In this document: positions 8,755-16,769 of the stretch, in pieces
How positions within the stretch are numbered: position 1 is the stretch's first letter
Layout: each line of letters starts with the position of its first letter
Assembly: GCA_900471925.1 (NCBI GenBank)
Contig: UCGV01000019.1
Span: forward strand, 1 to 64,000
Length of the DNA stretch: 64,000 bases
Source of the DNA: Hyphomicrobiales bacterium
GTDB taxonomy: Bacteria > Pseudomonadota > Alphaproteobacteria > Rhizobiales > Rhizobiaceae
Direction of reading: 5' to 3'
Notes under the pieces: generated by a model
Database searches by the model: none
The model's input: only the letters and a program-made list of their open reading frames with translations
Told to the model about the DNA's origin: nothing
Position numbers and translations under genes: made by a program

Positions 8755-10365
8755 TCAATGTCCGGCCGGCCCGCCTGAGCCTCCACCGAGGTCGATCTTG
8801 CGCAGGATGAAGGCGAGCGGCAGTACGGCCAATGATAGCCACATGAGCGTGTGAAAAACGTCTATATAGGCGAGATAACTCGCCTGCGCCTGTACCTGCT
8901 GGCCGATCCAGGCGATGGCCTGTGACTGTGCGTCGGCTGCGCCTGCTCCCCTATCGGCAAAATATTGCGTCACGCTTTGCAGCGTATGATTGTAGGCAGG
9001 ATCCGAGGGGATGATGTGCTCGACCAGTCGGCTTTGATGCCATTGCTCGCGGTGGGCAAGCACGTTCGATGCCAGCGAAACACCGATCGACCCGCCGGTA
9101 TTGCGCGCTGCATTGATGAGCGCCGATGCCTGATCCGTCTGGTCTGGTCGCAGGCCATCGTAGGAGGCCGCTGTCATCGGGATGAAGATCAGTGGCAGCC
9201 CGAATCCAAGATAAATACGTGACCAGACGAAGAAACCGAAGTTCAGGTCGGGGTTGAGGCGCGTCATGCCGTACATGGCGACAGCAATGATCGCCGTGCC
9301 GATGGCGATCAGATATTTCGGCTGAACTTTGTTGCTGATCCGTCCCGCCACGAACATCATGAACATGGTGATCAGGCCGCCGGGCGAAAGCGCAAGGCCT
9401 GCCCACGTGGCGGTATAGCCAAAATTCTCTTGCAGCACTTGCGGAATGAACTGGGTCGTGGCGATCAGGATCGCGCCCGTCGCCAGCATGACGATGAAGC
9501 AGGAACCGAATTGCCTGCTCGCCAGGAGACGAACGTCGATAATGGGATTTTCGGTCGTCATCAACCATGGGATCGAAAGCAGGAGAGCCACAACGCAGAC
9601 AGCCGTCATGGCGATGATGAAGCCCGAACCGAACCAATCCTCCGTCTGGCCGCGATCGAGTACTAGTTCGAGGGCTCCGAGAAAGGTCGCGACCAACAGG
9701 AAGCCGACTATATCGAAACGCACGCCCCGTTTACGCATCCGGGCGCGCTCTTGGCGCAGGGAATCCGGCTCGTTCACGAGGAAATAGACGAGGATGAATG
9801 CGAAGAGGCCGACCGGTCCGTTGATCAGGAAACACCAGTGCCAGGAAAAATTGTCCGAGAGATAGCCGCCGAGCGTCGGTCCGACCACAGGTGCTACGAC
9901 CACGGCGACACCGAACAGGGCAAAGGCCTGGCTGCGTTTCGACGGCGGGAAGGAATCGGCGAGGATCGACTGTGAGATCGGCACCATGCCGCCGCCTGCA
10001 AAGCCCTGGATCATGCGGAATATCAGCAGTGATTGCAGGTTCCAGGCCAGGCCGCAGCATATGGAGGCGACGGTGAAGGTCGCAAGGCAAAGGAGATAGA
10101 AACGCCTCCGGCCGTAGCGTTTGGCGATAAAACTGCTCGCGACAAGAATGATGGCGTTCGAGACCAGATATGTGGTGACGACCCATGACGCTTGGTCGGC
10201 GCTGACGGCAAGGCCACCGGAGATATAGCGCAGCGCCACATTGGCGATCGTCGTGTCCAGAACCTCCATGAATGTGGCGAGCGACACGACAAGCGCGATC
10301 AGCCACGGATTCGATATCCCCGTACTCGATACCGGTCTGCCATCCGCCGTCGCAGCGCCGCTCAT
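8755..10365 (-). CDS. emrB: DHA2-family multidrug efflux MFS permease (EmrB/QacA type)
   Basis: Integral membrane protein of 536 aa with about 14 hydrophobic segments. DHA2 hallmarks are present: LDTTIANVALRYI in the first segment, the motif-A region FIAKRYGRRRFY, and the antiporter motif C region GVAVVVAPVVGPTLGGYL. It begins at the ATG at 10365 (MSGAATADG), one base after the stop codon of the upstream HlyD-type gene, so the pair is one operon. With its adaptor partner it should export drugs or hydrophobic acids through the envelope, probably using an outer-membrane channel encoded elsewhere. The substrate is unknown. Confidence 0.9.
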   Translation of the reverse strand: MSGAATADGRPVSSTGISNPWLIALVVSLATFMEVLDTTIANVALRYISGGLAVSADQASWVVTTYLVSNAIILVASSFIAKRYGRRRFYLLCLATFTVASICCGLAWNLQSLLIFRMIQGFAGGGMVPISQSILADSFPPSKRSQAFALFGVAVVVAPVVGPTLGGYLSDNFSWHWCFLINGPVGLFAFILVYFLVNEPDSLRQERARMRKRGVRFDIVGFLLVATFLGALELVLDRGQTEDWFGSGFIIAMTAVCVVALLLSIPWLMTTENPIIDVRLLASRQFGSCFIVMLATGAILIATTQFIPQVLQENFGYTATWAGLALSPGGLITMFMMFVAGRISNKVQPKYLIAIGTAIIAVAMYGMTRLNPDLNFGFFVWSRIYLGFGLPLIFIPMTAASYDGLRPDQTDQASALINAARNTGGSIGVSLASNVLAHREQWHQSRLVEHIIPSDPAYNHTLQSVTQYFADRGAGAADAQSQAIAWIGQQVQAQASYLAYIDVFHTLMWLSLAVLPLAFILRKIDLGGGSGGPAGH

Positions 10366-10366
10366 G

Positions 10367-11512
10367 TCAGGTCCTCGGGCGCACGGTGACCGTCGGCACC
10401 ACAGACATGCCAGGGCCGATCGCCACGTCCTTCGGCCAGGCATCGATGACGATCTTGACCGGCACGCGTTGTATCACCTTCACATAGTTGCCGGTGGCAT
10501 TCTCGGCAGGCAACAGCGAGAAGGCGGTGCCCGAACCGGGCTGAACGGAATCGACGTGTCCGCGAAGAGAATGATCGGGATAGGCATCGATCGTCACATC
10601 AACAGGCTGGCCGGGCCGCATATCGGTCAACTGGGTTTCCTTGAAGTTGGCCGTCACCCAGATCTCGTCCGGGACAAACATGGAAACCGCCTGTCCCGCC
10701 TCGACATATTGTCCCTTCGAACCGCTGAGTTTCACCACGCGGCCGGGTTGGGCGGCCGTGATCGTCGTATAGCTGAGGTTCTGCTGGGCGGCTTCAACCT
10801 GGGCTTCGGCCTGATGGAGATTGGCGACGGCGCTTGCCCTCTGCGCCTGGGCAGCCGCCTGGTTCTTGACGGCGGAGGTAACGCTTGCCTGCGCCTGGGC
10901 TGCACTCGCTCTATCCTGCCGCAAGGTGGCGGCAGCCTGCTGGGCCGCCTGTTCCGAGCCGGCGCCGCTTTTCACCAGCTGCTGCTGCCGGTCGTTTTCA
11001 TCCTGAGCATATTGCAGGGCGGCCTCTGCCGACGTTACTTGCGCCTTGGCCTCATCGATCGCGGCGCCAGCCGCAGCGATCTGTGCATCGGCACTGGAGA
11101 TCGCCGCATTTGCCACGCCGATCTGGCCCTGCGCCTGATCGAGTGCGATCTGGTAGTCGCGCGGATCGATCTTGGCGATGACGGCGCCGGCATCGACATA
11201 TTGATTGTCGGAGACGGGAACATCTGAGACGTAACCCGAGATCTTGGCGGCAACCGAGAAAGTGCGAGCGTCGATGAAGGCATCGTCCGTCGTTTCATAG
11301 GGATGGAAATAGATAAGCCAGATGACATAGCCGATAGCAGCAAGCGCAATCAGCGCAAGAACGATCAGCAGGGTCGCTATCGGATGGCGCCGAATGATGG
11401 ATGGGCGCTTTTCGGCTTCCGTTTCCTCTTCGACCGCACTGGCCGGTGCTTCATCTTTTACGGGATTGGACGGTTTCTCTTGTTTGCTGGACGCGCGCTG
11501 GTTTTGGGGCAC
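10367..11512 (-). CDS. emrA: HlyD/EmrA-type membrane fusion protein of the efflux pair
   Basis: Periplasmic adaptor of 381 aa. A charged cytoplasmic N-terminus is followed by one membrane anchor (IATLLIVLALIALAAIGYVIWLIYF). Then come the biotinyl-lipoyl half-motif (VAAKISGYVSDVPVSDNQYV), a long alanine/glutamine-rich coiled-coil hairpin (about residues 125-235), and the second lipoyl half (AQPGRVVKLSGSKGQYV). Translation appears to start at a GTG (11512). It is the first gene of the two-gene efflux operon. No TetR or MarR regulator lies next to it. Confidence 0.88.
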   Translation of the reverse strand: MPQNQRASSKQEKPSNPVKDEAPASAVEEETEAEKRPSIIRRHPIATLLIVLALIALAAIGYVIWLIYFHPYETTDDAFIDARTFSVAAKISGYVSDVPVSDNQYVDAGAVIAKIDPRDYQIALDQAQGQIGVANAAISSADAQIAAAGAAIDEAKAQVTSAEAALQYAQDENDRQQQLVKSGAGSEQAAQQAAATLRQDRASAAQAQASVTSAVKNQAAAQAQRASAVANLHQAEAQVEAAQQNLSYTTITAAQPGRVVKLSGSKGQYVEAGQAVSMFVPDEIWVTANFKETQLTDMRPGQPVDVTIDAYPDHSLRGHVDSVQPGSGTAFSLLPAENATGNYVKVIQRVPVKIVIDAWPKDVAIGPGMSVVPTVTVRPRT

Positions 11513-11821
11513 GGCAATGTCTTTCGTTTTGAAAACCAGAAGTTAACGCCGGACCGTCGGCCTCGGTTCCCGTCGAAATGCATCAAGCATTCTTGAACGT
11601 GCACCCGTGGAGACAGAGCAAAGCGGCTTTCAAAACTGACATCGGACCGCGGCCTGGCTGATGACGCTTCCCTGTTTGCTTGTGTCAAATTTAAATGCTG
11701 GCGAATAGACCGCCAGCTATGGTCCCGACGCGTGTGTTGTCGTGCATGTGATGTCAGGGGGCGTGAATTTGGCAGGGTCGATAAGATACTCACCGGTAAG
11801 CCGACTTGATTCAAGACGGAG
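11513..11821. other. Intergenic region upstream of the efflux operon
   Basis: No gene seen in these 309 bp. A small palindrome GTTTTGAAAAC (11526-11536) lies just in front of the efflux operon. Its half-sequence recurs inverted at 11628-11636, so the pair could be an operator. No convincing promoter was found. Confidence 0.3.
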
Positions 11822-12055
11822 TCAATCCAGCCATTCGTTCGAGAAAGCCAGGCTTGCAACCGATACCGGCCGCTCTTTTGTCCGCACCGTCACCGATATG
11901 ATCGTGCGTTCTCCGGCAGGTAGTTCGTCGCGTGCAATGTCTACAAGGATTTTCGCCATTTCCCTGAGCACTGCGGCACGCGATGCCAGTTCCATCCCAT
12001 CATTGTCGCGGATCGGGCCGTCACCATTGTGAAGGTCGAAGAAGTATCGGGTCAT
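11822..12055 (-). CDS. DUF6894 family small protein
   Basis: 77-aa protein with the family pattern MTRYFFDLHNGDG, an acidic turn (RDNDGMELAS), then an alanine/arginine helix (AAVLREMAKILVDIAR) and a C-terminal beta-rich part (TIISVTVRTKERPVSVASL). Members are short and common in rhizobia. Their function is unknown. Its start lies 120 bp from the GTG of the divergent Crp/Fnr gene. Confidence 0.75.
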   Translation of the reverse strand: MTRYFFDLHNGDGPIRDNDGMELASRAAVLREMAKILVDIARDELPAGERTIISVTVRTKERPVSVASLAFSNEWLD

Positions 12056-12174
12056 CTGCTCATCTCACTGAAATATTCAATCATGAAGTGCCGGCTAGCG
12101 AATTTGTTCCCTGTATCTACCCCGTTGGAATATCGTTTGTTTTCAGACATGGCTTCGAGTGGGGAGCGCTGTTC

Positions 12175-12894
12175 GTGATCGAGCCGCTTCTTCTCAATCT
12201 CGAAAGCCATGACGTTCTTTCCACGGCGGAGATCGAACTTCTGCGTTCTATCGTCGGTCGGGAGAGATCCGTGCCCGCAGGCGAGGATCTCGTATCCGAG
12301 GGAAGCCGGCCCAATCACTCCACGCTGCTGCTCGATGGCTTTGCTGCCCGCTACAAGGTCCTGGAGGATGGAACCCGGCAGATCACGGCGCTACAGGTGG
12401 CTGGCGATTTCGTCGACCTGCATGCCTTTCCGCTCAAGGTCGTCGATCACGGTATTCTTGCGGTCTCCAATTGCCGTATCGCTTCAGTGGATCATCAGGA
12501 GCTGAGGGCGATAACGGAGACGAACCCTCATCTGACGCGTCTGTTGTGGCTCGACACACTGGTTGACGGAGCGGTCCATCGCGAATGGATCGTCGCCATG
12601 GGCCGGCGCTCGAAGAAGGCGCATATCGCCCATCTCATTTGCGAACTCTATATGCGGCTGCGGACGGTGCGCAGGACGAACGGTCCGAGCTTCCAGCTGC
12701 CGCTGACCCAGAACGCCATGGCTGATGTGCTCGGCGTGTCGCTGGTTCATCTGAACAAGACGCTGCAGTCGCTGCGGAAAGAGAGAGCTTTCACCTGGGA
12801 GGGGAGGGTGATTACCATTCTCGACTGGGACAAGCTGCAGAAGATCGCCGGCTTCGATGCCGGATATTTGTCGCTATCGATCGAGGCGCGGTAG
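12175..12894 (+). CDS. Crp/Fnr-family transcriptional regulator
   Basis: 239-aa regulator. An N-terminal cyclic-nucleotide-binding-like beta barrel (about residues 15-140, with RSVPAGEDLVSEGSRPNHSTL) is followed by the dimerisation helix and a C-terminal winged helix (LPLTQNAMADVLGVSLVHLNK). The GTG at 12175 is chosen because GGGGAG lies 8 nt upstream. The frame is open further upstream but lacks a start with a ribosome-binding site. The N-terminus has no cysteine cluster, so it is not an oxygen-sensing Fe-S FNR. The signal is unknown. Confidence 0.85.
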   Translation: MIEPLLLNLESHDVLSTAEIELLRSIVGRERSVPAGEDLVSEGSRPNHSTLLLDGFAARYKVLEDGTRQITALQVAGDFVDLHAFPLKVVDHGILAVSNCRIASVDHQELRAITETNPHLTRLLWLDTLVDGAVHREWIVAMGRRSKKAHIAHLICELYMRLRTVRRTNGPSFQLPLTQNAMADVLGVSLVHLNKTLQSLRKERAFTWEGRVITILDWDKLQKIAGFDAGYLSLSIEAR

Positions 12895-13062
12895 GCATAT
12901 CATTATTGACGACGTGTCAGGTCGAACCTGGAATGCTCTATGATCAGTCGCCACATCAAGCCTCTTGACGAGGCGATGTCATCAGATGATCTGGCCAGCC
13001 GCCAGACGGTGCTGGACGCGCGCATGGCAAGATCCGACGGCCGGCCGGCATCAGGAGATCAG

Positions 13063-13365
13063 ATGAGAAACTTGATTTTAGCAATTGCCCTCTTGCTTCC
13101 TTCGGCTGCTTTCGCTCTCGAAGCGGTCGAGGTCAATGCACGTGACCATTCCTGCCGCGAGCTTGCGCAGATCATTCAGCAGAAGAAGGCTGTTTTCGTT
13201 CGCATGGGCATCGGTGGACGGAGCTTCCGATACCCGCCGGCGCGATGCCGGTTAGGTGACAAATACGACGTCGCCAGAATACGCGCGGCCAACGGGCAAA
13301 TGTGTGTGCTCGATTACGAGTGCGTCTACGATCCGCAATCTTTTTACAACAGGTTTCCCAAATAG
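13063..13365 (+). CDS. Small secreted cysteine-containing protein, function unknown
   Basis: 100 aa. The signal peptide is clear (MRNLILAIALLLPSAAFA), with cleavage before LEAVEV. The mature part has four cysteines (HSCREL, ARCRLG, QMCVLDYECV), probably in two periplasmic disulfides. The ATG at 13063 has AGGAGAT in front of it; the open frame further upstream lacks secretory character. No family recognised. Stand-alone gene, convergent with the DUF6074-like gene. Confidence 0.65.
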   Translation: MRNLILAIALLLPSAAFALEAVEVNARDHSCRELAQIIQQKKAVFVRMGIGGRSFRYPPARCRLGDKYDVARIRAANGQMCVLDYECVYDPQSFYNRFPK

Positions 13366-13378
13366 GGCGGTGAATGCG

Positions 13379-13621
13379 TCACTGCTCGGCTGCAGTGAGG
13401 TAAGCGGCCTGAAGTTCCATCTGCACGGCATGCATGAACAAACCCGCCTGCTGGGAGATTTCATGTTCGCTGCAGCCCTGAGCTTTCAGATTGGCGGCAA
13501 AACCAGCCATCTCTGACCTCCAGAAGCGGTTTGCGGCGTCTCCGTGAAGGGTCTGTAGCGCCTCGGTGCACCGCCTGATATCAGCGGCGCGTCGGTCGGC
13601 GGGAAACTGCAGTAGCGTCAT
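13379..13621 (-). CDS. DUF6074-like small protein
   Basis: 80-aa hydrophilic protein beginning MTLLQFPADRRAADIRRC, with a predominantly helical arrangement and a tryptophan-containing core (NRFWRSEMAGFAANLKAQG). This is the layout of short rhizobial proteins grouped as DUF6074, though I assign it by resemblance only. Function unknown. It ends 14 bp from the stop of the convergent secreted-protein gene. Confidence 0.6.
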   Translation of the reverse strand: MTLLQFPADRRAADIRRCTEALQTLHGDAANRFWRSEMAGFAANLKAQGCSEHEISQQAGLFMHAVQMELQAAYLTAAEQ

Positions 13622-13861
13622 GCCATCTCCGTCATTGCTGGGCGAATCGCCAGTGATCCGCAGATTGGCGATGAGTTCTTCACAAGTAGTGAAGGACTAC
13701 CCCTGGAACTTTACGTCGGAAGCGCCTGCGACTCATGCAACGGGTCGCCGACAAGCTGGTTTCTCCATCACTGAAAGTTGACAATATGCGCTCCGGCAGC
13801 CGTCGCCGCCGAGGTAAGCTGTGTTAAAGTTCCGAGCATAACGCAGTGATAGGAAGTGATG

Positions 13862-14641
13862 ATGCTGACAACACTTGCGATGCTCGCGAGCCTCTCCGGC
13901 GCTGCCGCCACGATCGCGCAATCAAGCCAGAATGAAGTCGATGTCGAGCTGGTGCTGGCAGTCGATACATCCCGTTCGATGGATTACGAAGAGGTTCGCA
14001 TCCAGCGCGAAGGCTATGTCGAAGCGCTGCGGCACAAGGAGTTTCTGGACGCCGTGAAAGGCGGGCTGACCGGCCGGATCGCCATAAGCTATTTCGAGTG
14101 GGCGGGCTATGTCGTTCCCGGTTCGGTGCTCGACTGGCAGGTGATCGAGACGGAAAAGGATGCGCTCGACTTCGCCGACAAGCTCGAAGCCCGGCCGATC
14201 GCCACCCAGCGCCGGACATCCATCTCAGCCGCGATCACGCAGGGCGTGTCGATGCTTGCCACCAGCCCGTATAAAAGCAATCGCGAGGTCATCGACATTT
14301 CCGGCGACGGCCCCAATAATTCCGGCGATCCGGTGACACCCGCACGCGATACTGCCTTGGGTGCCGGCGTCGTTATCAACGGCCTTGCGATCATGCTTCG
14401 CCCCTCCGACGTGCCGGAGGGGCTCGACAAATATTATGGCGATTGCGTCATCGGCGGCCCCGGCTCCTTCGTGCTTCCGGTTCATAAGATCGAGGATTTT
14501 GCCGTCGCCGTCCGCAGAAAGCTGGTTTGGGAAATCAGCGGCCTTGAGCCATCGGCAGCGGTCCGCAAGATCGCCATGAACCAGCCGACGACGGACTGCC
14601 TGCTCGGCGAAAAGCTGTGGCAGAATTTCTTCGACCGCTGA
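13862..14641 (+). CDS. DUF1194 (von Willebrand A-like) secreted protein
   Basis: About 259 aa. A short signal peptide (MLTTLAMLASLSGAAATIA) precedes a VWA-like fold with a MIDAS-type DxSxS motif (VLAVDTSRSMDYEE, near the N-terminus) and a later conserved ISGDGPNNSG. DUF1194 proteins are periplasmic or secreted VWA-like proteins of unknown role. Start options are GTG 13856, ATG 13859 and ATG 13862. AGGAAG at 13851 is best spaced for the last. Single gene. Confidence 0.8.
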   Translation: MLTTLAMLASLSGAAATIAQSSQNEVDVELVLAVDTSRSMDYEEVRIQREGYVEALRHKEFLDAVKGGLTGRIAISYFEWAGYVVPGSVLDWQVIETEKDALDFADKLEARPIATQRRTSISAAITQGVSMLATSPYKSNREVIDISGDGPNNSGDPVTPARDTALGAGVVINGLAIMLRPSDVPEGLDKYYGDCVIGGPGSFVLPVHKIEDFAVAVRRKLVWEISGLEPSAAVRKIAMNQPTTDCLLGEKLWQNFFDR

Positions 14642-14656
14642 CCGCCATTGCACAGC

Positions 14657-15577
14657 CTATGGAGATGCCCGCAATTCCGCACTCTCACCGAGGCGCGGCA
14701 GCACCTCTCGCGCGATGATCTCTAGATCGGAGAACGCCTTGCGCCGATCGACGAGCAGATTGAGGGCAACGTGATGGACACCAGCGGCACGGAACGCGGC
14801 AAGAGCGGCCAGCAAGCCCTCTGGCCCGGTCCGATAGCCGAGATTGATGTCCTCGAGGCGATCGGACGATGTATCCACGAGATCGAGTGCCATGGCCTGC
14901 CCCATGCCTCTGAATTCCGAGGTGGTACGGTGTACCGCGCGATGCCAGAGCGCAATCCGGTCGTTCTGAGCAGCAAGGGGCCGGTGATAGGTCATCCAGG
15001 CGCCGGCATTCCTAGCGATCCATTCGAGGGACTGCGAGGACGAGCCGACGGCGACCAGGGGAATGGCACGTCCGCTGCGCGGGCGAATATCGAACTGATC
15101 GGCACTGGTCTGCTGCGCGACGGTGCCATGGAGGGCATCGCGGAGCTTTGTCCAGTTGGATCGAAACAACTCCCGCCGATCATCAAGATTGTGGCCGAAG
15201 GTGGAAAATTCAGAGGGACGGTCGCCGGAGCCGAGACCGAGCACGAACCTGCCCGAGGATAGCATGTCCATCGAAAGCGCCGCCTTGGCGATGTGAAGGG
15301 GATGGCGCAAGGGCAACACGATTGCGCCGGTTGCCAATGTGATCGAGCGGGTCACGGCGGCGAGTGCGCCAAGCAGAACCCATGGCTCCGAATGGCCGAC
15401 GGGATCGGGGTAGGCCGGACTGTTCAATGGAACATCGCGGACCCAGAGGGCAGAGAAGCCGAGTTCATCGGCACGACGTGCGAGCTCCAACTGGAGGCCG
15501 AAATCAATATCATTCCGTTCGCGCTCCTGCATGGGCAGAGCGAGACCGAGGGTCAGCCGTGTGTCCGCGAAGAGCAT
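14657..15577 (-). CDS. LLM-class (luciferase-like) flavin-dependent oxidoreductase
   Basis: 306-aa TIM-barrel monooxygenase-like protein. Family landmarks are LELARRADELGFSALWVRD near the N-terminus, LATGAIVLPLRHPLHIAK, and the glycine loop RFVLGLGSGDRP. These proteins use reduced FMN or F420 to oxidise diverse substrates; which applies here is not visible. It lies alone between the convergent DUF1194 gene and a small membrane-protein gene. Confidence 0.82.
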   Translation of the reverse strand: MLFADTRLTLGLALPMQERERNDIDFGLQLELARRADELGFSALWVRDVPLNSPAYPDPVGHSEPWVLLGALAAVTRSITLATGAIVLPLRHPLHIAKAALSMDMLSSGRFVLGLGSGDRPSEFSTFGHNLDDRRELFRSNWTKLRDALHGTVAQQTSADQFDIRPRSGRAIPLVAVGSSSQSLEWIARNAGAWMTYHRPLAAQNDRIALWHRAVHRTTSEFRGMGQAMALDLVDTSSDRLEDINLGYRTGPEGLLAALAAFRAAGVHHVALNLLVDRRKAFSDLEIIAREVLPRLGESAELRASP

Positions 15578-15660
15578 TATCTCAGTCCAATATTATCCAC
15601 CAGCACCTCGGTGACCGGGCAGCTTTTGCAACGTGGTCGTTCGTTCAGGTCCGATCATCA

Positions 15661-15972
15661 CTACCAGAGGGCAGTCGGAGCGCTTGCGAGAAACTGTTCG
15701 AAGGCAGAAGCGAGAGCCGGGGCAACGGCTACGATCTCTTCATGCGCGGCGAAGATCAGCAGCCCCAGCATCGAAATCACCGATCCTGCTTCCAACACGG
15801 ATATGGCCTTGCTACCGGGTGCCGGAAGGCTCGTGGACAGAACGAAGAGGGGTAGGCGTATCGCTCCCGGCCTGTTGTCGTTTGCCGGACGGAGCAAGCG
15901 AGCCGGACGCGGCTCGTTGACGGAGGATTGGCTACATATTCCAGGATAGGTTTTGCAGACTGAACTCGGCAT
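15661..15972 (-). CDS. Hypothetical small protein with an ANDN motif
   Basis: 103 aa, containing RPANDNRPGA, a motif often seen in short rhizobial proteins, followed by a hydrophobic stretch (AGSVISMLGLLIFAA) and an alanine-rich end. It has no recognised domain. The only in-frame ATG is at 15972, with a weak ribosome-binding site, so the start is uncertain. It could be a spurious frame, but the motif argues for a gene. Confidence 0.45.
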   Translation of the reverse strand: MPSSVCKTYPGICSQSSVNEPRPARLLRPANDNRPGAIRLPLFVLSTSLPAPGSKAISVLEAGSVISMLGLLIFAAHEEIVAVAPALASAFEQFLASAPTALW

Positions 15973-16147
15973 CGGGATATGTCCCTGATCGGCTTTGGAG
16001 GATGGTGATCATCAGGTGGGGCTTCGATACGCCTCCTTCAACCATACCCACGGATAGGAAACTGCCTCAGATGAGGCATTAAATTGTATCGATATGCGTT
16101 TAATGCATGGGTGGAGTGTAGTCTGAACGCTACTCATTCCGGCGGCC

Positions 16148-16158
16148 CCATATTATAT
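16148..16158 (+). promoter_or_regulatory. Possible -10 region (CCATATTATAT) for the DUF1127 gene
   Basis: An AT-rich CCATAT/TATTAT element lies about 70 bp before the DUF1127 start. CCATAT resembles the -10 of alphaproteobacterial RpoH promoters, but I see no matching CTTG -35 at the right spacing, so the sigma factor is open. Confidence 0.3.
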
Positions 16159-16228
16159 ATTTCTCATCGAAGCGAACGAAGCGCCGCTAACTGGCAGCTG
16201 TCGCTGGACCCACGGAAAGGGGATTGCA

Positions 16229-16375
16229 ATGAGCATCGCACGCACTTTCAACAACTGGCGCAAATATCGTCAAACCGTTACTGAGCTTGGCCGCATGTCG
16301 AGCCGCGAGCTGAACGACCTGGGTATCGCACGTGGCGACATCCGCGACGTAGCCCGTGCCGCCAGCGCCCGCTAA
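16229..16375 (+). CDS. DUF1127 small arginine-rich protein (CcaF1-like)
   Basis: 48 aa, beginning MSIARTFNNWRKYRQTVTEL and ending with the family motif (RELNDLGIARGDIRDVAR). AAAGGGG sits just before the ATG. DUF1127 proteins are small, basic and mostly helical. In Rhodobacter sphaeroides the member CcaF1 is an RNA-binding protein encoded just upstream of the CcsR1-4 small RNAs and takes part in their maturation. The same order is found here: four CTCCTCCC hairpins start 150 bp downstream. I infer an equivalent role. The gene is too short for standard open-reading-frame cut-offs and is easily missed. Confidence 0.88.
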   Translation: MSIARTFNNWRKYRQTVTELGRMSSRELNDLGIARGDIRDVARAASAR

Positions 16376-16397
16376 GACTTCTTCGGAATGAATGTCC

Positions 16398-16433
16398 AAC
16401 GCGCTTGCCTGATGAAGGCGAGCGCGTTTTTCT
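16398..16433 (+). terminator. Rho-independent-type hairpin after the DUF1127 gene
   Basis: AACGCGCTTGCC pairs with GGCGAGCGCGTT (one G-T pair) across a 7-nt loop and is followed by TTTTTC. It separates the DUF1127 gene from the hairpin RNA array. Readthrough or partial termination would set the ratio of protein mRNA to small RNA. Confidence 0.75.
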
Positions 16434-16525
16434 TTGGTTTAAGCTATTCGCTTGACGCATGGCGCATGGCAGCTTTGCAAATATATGCATGGAAGGCCGG
16501 CAGCGATCCGCCTATATTCGTATTC

Positions 16526-16556
16526 AACGAAGCGATGAAACTCCTCCCTCGTCGTT
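16526..16556 (+). repeat. Array hairpin 1
   Basis: AACGA/TCGTT and CGA/TCG stems with a 2-nt bulge enclose TGAAACTCCTCCC. It is the weakest of the four folds. Confidence 0.6.
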
Positions 16557-16563
16557 TTGTCCA

Positions 16564-16596
16564 AGACACGGCTCATCTCCTCCCTAGCCGGTGTCT
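16564..16596 (+). repeat. Array hairpin 2
   Basis: AGACAC/GTGTCT plus GGCT/AGCC (10 bp, one bulged G) enclose CATCTCCTCCCT. Confidence 0.75.
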
Positions 16597-16597
16597 A

Positions 16598-16626
16598 CGT
16601 GGCGGCCTCCTCCTCCCGCTGCCACG
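16598..16626 (+). repeat. Array hairpin 3
   Basis: CGTGGCGGC pairs with GCTGCCACG (9 bp, one G-T) around CTCCTCCTCCC, giving an extended anti-Shine-Dalgarno loop. Confidence 0.75.
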
Positions 16627-16633
16627 CGTTATA

Positions 16634-16680
16634 AAGGCGTCTGCCGGATCTCCTCCCTCGGCAGGCGCCTTATTTATCTC
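16634..16680 (+). repeat. Array hairpin 4 and array terminator
   Basis: A 13-bp stem (AAGGCGTCTGCCG with CGGCAGGCGCCTT, one G-T) encloses GATCTCCTCCCT and is followed by a T-rich tail. Confidence 0.8.
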
Positions 16681-16769
16681 AGCCGCTCTTTTGATGTTCT
16701 GCGTCTTACCCGGAAGACGGGGCCTGCTCAGGTTTCGACAAACTCCGTTGGCGCTGCGAGACTTCGCGT

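Larger units (their letters stand above)
16526..16680 (+). ncRNA. Tandem CTCCTCCC-loop small RNA array (CcsR/cuckoo or alpha-r14-like)
   Basis: Four consecutive stem-loops on the plus strand each present CTCCTCCC in the loop: motifs at 16541-16548, 16577-16584, 16610-16617 and 16650-16657. The stems differ in sequence while the loop motif is constant, as expected for selected RNA structure. The last hairpin has a 13-bp stem followed by TTATTTATCT and would act as terminator. CTCCTCCC is complementary to Shine-Dalgarno sequences, so the RNA could mask ribosome-binding sites of target mRNAs. Known relatives by design are the CcsR1-4/cuckoo RNAs of Rhodobacter and the alpha-r14 RNAs of Sinorhizobium. 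A CTATAT element (16512-16517) may be a -10, but no good -35 is seen, so the RNAs may be processed from a DUF1127 transcript. Confidence 0.82.

Noticed and set aside
16452..16487. Promoter TTGACG ... TATATG upstream of the RNA array
   Set aside because: The spacing is 24 bp, too long for a sigma70 promoter. No convincing -35/-10 pair was found.
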